Shown one piece after another: positions 13,934 to 17,643 of a stretch of DNA of 17,643 nt. The position numbers and the translations under genes were made by a program. Origin of the DNA: Clostridia bacterium (lineage in GTDB: Bacteria > Bacillota > Clostridia > DUPQ01); assembly GCA_030592085.1 (NCBI GenBank), contig JAUUZV010000021.1, positions 1 through 17,643 of the forward strand, written 5' to 3'. Position 1 is the first letter of the stretch. Each line of letters starts with the position of its first letter. The notes beneath the pieces are model-generated. The model was not told the DNA's origin. It was given only the letters and a program-made list of their open reading frames with translations, and did no database searches.

Positions 13934-16451
13934 TCATTTTCTCCAGTGTAAATTCATTTACTATTTTATCAAGTATATGATGTTTTCCATTATATATGAA
14001 AGCAGCTTTCACATTACAAGGAATAGTTATTTTTACATTAATAATTGATTTTTTAATTTCCCAATATACAAATATATTTCCATAAATACTATTGTATTTA
14101 ATATTACATTTAGTAACACCTGTATTAAAAACTGGTGAAATAAGAATTTCATTCTTACTATTCATATATTTTATGCCAGCTAAGTAAGTAAAAACGTAGC
14201 TAACTATGCCACCAAACGCAGGATGATTAATTGATTCAAATTTATCCCAAGTTTCCCATAAAGTTGTTGCACCTTTTACTTTCATATAACCAAATGATGG
14301 ATAATCATTCACTTTAAATATTTCATCAAGTATCAAACTGTGATTATTGTTAATTAAAACATCAGGTAACATAGCTGTTGCAAATATTCCTGTAGTCATA
14401 TGATAATTATTAGCTTTTATATCTGTGATTAAAGCGTTTAAAACATTTTTTTTCGATTCATCTGGAACTATATTAAAATATAAAGGATAAATATTTGCGC
14501 CATACTCCCCTTTGTCATACTTCCCTGTTTTACTATTAAGAAAATTTTCATTTATTGCTTTTTTAACTTTACCTTTTAAATTAGTATATTCACTAATATC
14601 ATCACCAAGTATGGAAGATATATATTCTGTAATCTCTAATACATTATAAAAATAACATGTATTTACAAGTTTAGGATCTAGGTATCCAAATATTTTTGCT
14701 AAATCTGTCTGTGCTACAGTATAACCTTCAACAGGAAGACACCATTCACCTAAACACCAGCTTCCATCTTCTTCTCTATCAAGTATATAATCTGTACATT
14801 TACCTTCAAGATAAGCAATCCATCCTTTTATAGCTTCATAACTTTCTTCTAATATTCTTATATCAAAGGAATGTTGATAAAGTAAATAAGGTATAATAAT
14901 AACAGCCATTCCCCAAGCTGGACCTCCACCTCCTCCATTAAATGGAACTGTGTGTGGAATAAATCCAGTTTCAGTATTTTGTGAATAAATTATATCTTTA
15001 TTCCACTTACGATAGAAATTAATACTATCCAACGAGAATAATGCACTTTTAGCAGTAATATGACCATCTCCTGTATAACCTAATCGCTCTCTATGTGGAC
15101 AATCACTTGGTATACCACCATGATAATTGGATAATTGTGTATTAATATAAGTTTTATATAACCAATTAATAATTTCATTGTCAGTTTCTACTGAAGATGT
15201 AATTGGTATGTCTGCATGTATAGTTATAGCTTCTACTTGGCTTATTATAACATCCTCATCTGCTTCTATTAAACAGTAATTAAATCCATGCCATGTAAAT
15301 TTAGGTTCATAAACAACTTGTTTTTCATTAAAAAATATATAAGTATCTTGTTGAAGCTGCCATTCTCCACCACATGAGTTAAAATCAGGATTCCCCAACT
15401 CATCAAATTCCTCAAAATATTTAATAGTTAGTTTAGCACCTCTAACTCCAGTTGCAGTGACTTTCACCCAACCTGTCATATTTAATGGTGCTTCATAAAT
15501 ATTTGATTTAAGTAATTTCATAGGCGATTGATCGATTACTTTGTCAAATCCACTAAATTGGCTTTGTAATTGACCCATTTCATCTTTGCAAACTTCAGCA
15601 TTATATTTATATGAAAAATCTCTTCCAATATTATCATTATATATTTCACCATAATAAATATTATTTGATTCATATGAACCTTCTGTCACAAAAAAACTAT
15701 CATCTGTAATAATTTCTTGTTTTTCACCATTCACATAGTCAATTATAATTTTAGCAAATAACCTTGGACAACCATAGGACATATCTCCTTCAATATTTCT
15801 CTCACTTTGTGCAAACCAACCTGTACCTAATTCAATTTTTAAAGAATTAGATCCTTTTTTAAAAAACTCTTTTATATCATAAGTGTTATAAAGGACACGT
15901 TTTCTAGAATTATTATCAAATGGAAACTGTAATTGACTTAAATTTCGCTCCATATAGTCAGTATATCCTGGCACTAAATAAGTGTTATGACACTTTATAT
16001 CATTAATAGTACAATGATAATATCCTAAACCACTAATGGCTATATAAGCTTGAGAAATTTCGCCTTTAATACTAATATTTTTATAAAAAACAGGATTATC
16101 ATGATAATCATAATGAATAATCCATTTAGCATTAACATCTTGTTTTGTTAATAAACCTGTAACAAAGAAACTATCGCTTTCATATACTTCATTATTAATC
16201 ATTTTTACAGTAAGTGAAAATGTATATTTTTTTAAGCTTTTTAACTTTAATCCCTCATAGCTAATACCTATTTCTTTGTATCCCACATAGACTCCACTAT
16301 CCCACATAACTTTTTTGCCATCTTTAACAATTATTCTATATGTTTTTTGCATAGAAAATTTATCATTTTCAATATTCCACGAGAAAAATGGTTTTTGAGT
16401 ATCAATTCCTAATGGTTCTACAGCATATTCACAACGAAGATTAGTAATCAT
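13926..16451 (-). CDS. Alpha-L-rhamnosidase-type glycoside hydrolase (GH78)
   Basis: An 841-residue enzyme with full GH78 architecture: N-terminal beta-sandwich domains (about 1-415), a catalytic (alpha/alpha)6 barrel (about 420-765) and a C-terminal beta domain (about 768-841). The hallmark DCPHRERLGYTGDG is at 450-463; E455 fits the general acid and D462 the conserved Asp. TLWETWD at 730-736 supplies E733, the expected general base. Y459 stands where some characterised enzymes have Trp. The N-terminus (LRCEYAVEPLGID, FFSWNI) is typical, and there is no signal peptide, so it should act inside the cell on imported rhamnosides. Its ATG overlaps the aldolase TGA (ATGA), with GGAG 8 bases upstream. 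Family membership is firm; substrate is inferred. Confidence 0.9.
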   Translation of the reverse strand: MITNLRCEYAVEPLGIDTQKPFFSWNIENDKFSMQKTYRIIVKDGKKVMWDSGVYVGYKEIGISYEGLKLKSLKKYTFSLTVKMINNEVYESDSFFVTGLLTKQDVNAKWIIHYDYHDNPVFYKNISIKGEISQAYIAISGLGYYHCTINDIKCHNTYLVPGYTDYMERNLSQLQFPFDNNSRKRVLYNTYDIKEFFKKGSNSLKIELGTGWFAQSERNIEGDMSYGCPRLFAKIIIDYVNGEKQEIITDDSFFVTEGSYESNNIYYGEIYNDNIGRDFSYKYNAEVCKDEMGQLQSQFSGFDKVIDQSPMKLLKSNIYEAPLNMTGWVKVTATGVRGAKLTIKYFEEFDELGNPDFNSCGGEWQLQQDTYIFFNEKQVVYEPKFTWHGFNYCLIEADEDVIISQVEAITIHADIPITSSVETDNEIINWLYKTYINTQLSNYHGGIPSDCPHRERLGYTGDGHITAKSALFSLDSINFYRKWNKDIIYSQNTETGFIPHTVPFNGGGGGPAWGMAVIIIPYLLYQHSFDIRILEESYEAIKGWIAYLEGKCTDYILDREEDGSWCLGEWCLPVEGYTVAQTDLAKIFGYLDPKLVNTCYFYNVLEITEYISSILGDDISEYTNLKGKVKKAINENFLNSKTGKYDKGEYGANIYPLYFNIVPDESKKNVLNALITDIKANNYHMTTGIFATAMLPDVLINNNHSLILDEIFKVNDYPSFGYMKVKGATTLWETWDKFESINHPAFGGIVSYVFTYLAGIKYMNSKNEILISPVFNTGVTKCNIKYNSIYGNIFVYWEIKKSIINVKITIPCNVKAAFIYNGKHHILDKIVNEFTLEKMNG

Positions 16452-17362
16452 ATTAATTTCTCCAATATTTTAATTTGTGCACTTATTACAGTAATAGCTT
16501 TTTTCATATCGTCAGTTACTAATTTATCATCTTTAACCCTAGTTTTTATTGAAGCAAAATTACCGCATTGTAATTGATGATATTTAGGGCTAACAGGATA
16601 AATAGTAACTGCTGCAAGTTCTCTAATAGCAATCATAAGATTATGTGCTTTAATAAAAATTTCATCATTCGATTTATAATTTGTTACAATATATTTAAGT
16701 AGTTTTGTGGAATAATTAGCATGTATACCCGAATATCCACTAGCTCCATTTTTCAAACTTTCTACTAATGTTGGCGCATTAGCATTATATAGTTTAAAGT
16801 TAGTTCCTTTTATTTGATTTAAACGGTTGTTAATTATAGAAATATCACAAGAAGTATCTTTTAAGAACACAAAACGTTTTGAATCTAAAATATATGCTAG
16901 TTCTTTAGACGATAATAATCGCTTATAGGGATAAGGGCATTCATATAATCCTAATGGAATATCGCTAGGAAATTTTTCTAAAAAGAAAGACAAATTCTTA
17001 ATAAATATTTCATCGCTTTCTCCTTCATTGGCAAAACGATTAGTTAATAACACTACAGCATCTACATTAGTATTAGCAATTTTTTTCATTTCATCTATTT
17101 GTATTAATAATGAATCTTGCGTATGACCAGATGCAACTATAGGTAAATCTGTAGTTTTTTGTATTGTTTTAATGATTTTTATTTTTTCATCTAATGTTAA
17201 ATCAAACATTTCACTTGATTGACATATTGCAAATAAACCATCAGCACCTTGCTTATCATACCATTTAGTTAATTTTACTAAACTCTCATAGTCAACTTGT
17301 CCATTATCTTTAAATGGAGTAATCATAACAGGATATACTCCGTTTACAACTTGTTTTCTCAT
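16448..17362 (-). CDS. DapA/NanA-family class I (Schiff-base) aldolase
   Basis: A 304-residue TIM-barrel member of the dihydrodipicolinate synthase / N-acetylneuraminate lyase superfamily. The Schiff-base lysine is K168 in FVFLKDTS (164-171), and the catalytic tyrosine is Y140 in GLYECPYPYKR (138-148). The phosphate- or carboxylate-binding loop near residue 48 reads CQSSEMFDL where DapA and NanA have G-T/S-T-G-E, and the DapA 'YNVPGRT' loop is replaced. It is therefore unlikely to be DapA or a classical NanA. In its setting, cleavage of a 2-keto-3-deoxy sugar acid (for example from a deoxyhexose) is a reasonable guess only. The gene starts on the TAATG overlap with the upstream gene. Its ribosome site (AGAAAG) is weak, which suggests translational coupling. 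Confidence 0.85.
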   Translation of the reverse strand: MRKQVVNGVYPVMITPFKDNGQVDYESLVKLTKWYDKQGADGLFAICQSSEMFDLTLDEKIKIIKTIQKTTDLPIVASGHTQDSLLIQIDEMKKIANTNVDAVVLLTNRFANEGESDEIFIKNLSFFLEKFPSDIPLGLYECPYPYKRLLSSKELAYILDSKRFVFLKDTSCDISIINNRLNQIKGTNFKLYNANAPTLVESLKNGASGYSGIHANYSTKLLKYIVTNYKSNDEIFIKAHNLMIAIRELAAVTIYPVSPKYHQLQCGNFASIKTRVKDDKLVTDDMKKAITVISAQIKILEKLI

Positions 17363-17643
17363 TAATAAACCAACTTTCTAAAGTTTTTCACTTTGTGAAA
17401 TGTTATCATATTGCCATTATGAGCAGATTGAGCATGTTCATTTCCTGATCTTGACACAATATATAAGTCTTCTTCTTTTATAATCATAGAAGCATAATGT
17501 CTTGCCATGATTTCTTTTTCACCTTTTGTAACAATTCCTGCAAAACACCAATCAATACAATTAGTTGAAAAATGAAGTACAAGTTTATTTCGTTCGTTAT
17601 CTGGTAAATTATATCTCTCATCTGGTAATAATTCTACTTTAGT
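17362..17643 (-). CDS. Sialidase-fold (BNR-type) protein, C-terminal 93 residues only
   Basis: The frame is open from the right edge to a TAA at 17364-17362, which overlaps the next start codon (TAATG). The readable end contains HFSTNCIDWCFAGIV, MARHYASMIIKEEDLYIVSRSG, and HNGNMITFHKVKNFRKLVY at the C-terminus. 'RHYAS...DLYIVSRSG....AHN.N.ITFHKVKNFR.L' is what I recognise from the last blade of sialidase-superfamily six-bladed propeller proteins annotated 'sialidase family' in polysaccharide clusters. Such proteins often do not act on sialic acid, and no sialic acid genes are seen here. The upstream part, with any signal peptide and catalytic residues, is outside the window. Confidence 0.65.
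   Translation of the reverse strand, partial: TKVELLPDERYNLPDNERNKLVLHFSTNCIDWCFAGIVTKGEKEIMARHYASMIIKEEDLYIVSRSGNEHAQSAHNGNMITFHKVKNFRKLVY

Noticed and set aside
16448..17643. Sialic acid catabolism (sialidase plus NanA)
   Set aside because: The aldolase lacks the usual binding loops of NanA, no nanE or nanK is visible, and many sialidase-fold proteins in glycan clusters have other substrates.
1..17643. Mycoplasma genetic code (TGA = Trp)
   Set aside because: TGA ends the P-loop and aldolase genes at sensible places, and conserved Trp positions are TGG.
1..17643. CRISPR arrays, tRNA or rRNA genes, insertion sequences, attachment sites
   Set aside because: No regularly spaced direct repeats, no tRNA-like cloverleaf, no transposase or integrase, and no long terminal inverted repeats were seen. 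The longest gene-free stretches are 13224-13432 (T-box leader) and 220-341 (promoters).

Overview
The window is AT-rich and almost solidly coding. Twelve complete genes and two partial genes at the edges are visible, and all but one (a methyltransferase at 342-956) lie on the minus strand. Shine-Dalgarno sites of the AGGAGG/AAAGGA type, a T-box riboswitch, the recJ-rel-dtd gene order and a hisS-aspS pair all point to a low-GC Firmicutes or Mollicutes-type bacterium. TGA is used as a real stop (P-loop gene, aldolase gene) and Trp is written TGG, so this is the standard bacterial code and not the Mycoplasma/Spiroplasma code. A non-Mycoplasma Tenericutes/Erysipelotrichia-like lineage would fit, but the species cannot be named from the sequence alone.

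Reading the minus strand in its direction of transcription (right to left), there are three blocks. (1) 17643-13433 is a tightly overlapping carbohydrate cluster: the C-terminal end of a sialidase-fold protein, a DapA-family class I aldolase, a GH78 alpha-L-rhamnosidase-type enzyme, and a small P-loop kinase-like protein. (2) 13476-10115 is the tRNA-synthetase operon. A TTGACA-17-TTTAAT promoter sits inside the end of the P-loop gene and drives a ~200-nt T-box leader followed by hisS and aspS. The operon closes with a strong intrinsic terminator. The T-box has a GACAC specifier region and a UGGC acceptor-binding bulge, which together indicate that the leader reads tRNA-Asp. (3) 10106-960 starts at an extended -10 promoter embedded in an 18-bp palindrome. 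It carries seven genes with gaps of 0-12 bp: an unrecognised all-helical protein, a WG-repeat lipoprotein, recJ, bifunctional rel, dtd, a glyoxalase-II-like hydrolase, and a GH141-like beta-helix carbohydrate enzyme. This mixes stress signalling (ppGpp), DNA repair, tRNA proofreading and, at the end, a probable glycan enzyme.

The left end (1-341) holds the start of an unrecognised minus-strand gene and a divergent methyltransferase. Between them are two back-to-back extended -10 promoters. The methyltransferase converges on the block 3 operon with only 3 bp between stop codons, at a small AT-rich inverted repeat.

The most interesting points are the aspartate-reading T-box that controls both HisRS and AspRS, the palindrome over the promoter of the rel operon, the unrecognised 359-residue protein heading that operon, and the carbohydrate enzymes on both sides of core housekeeping genes. 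All assignments come from reading motifs by eye. No database search or folding program was run.
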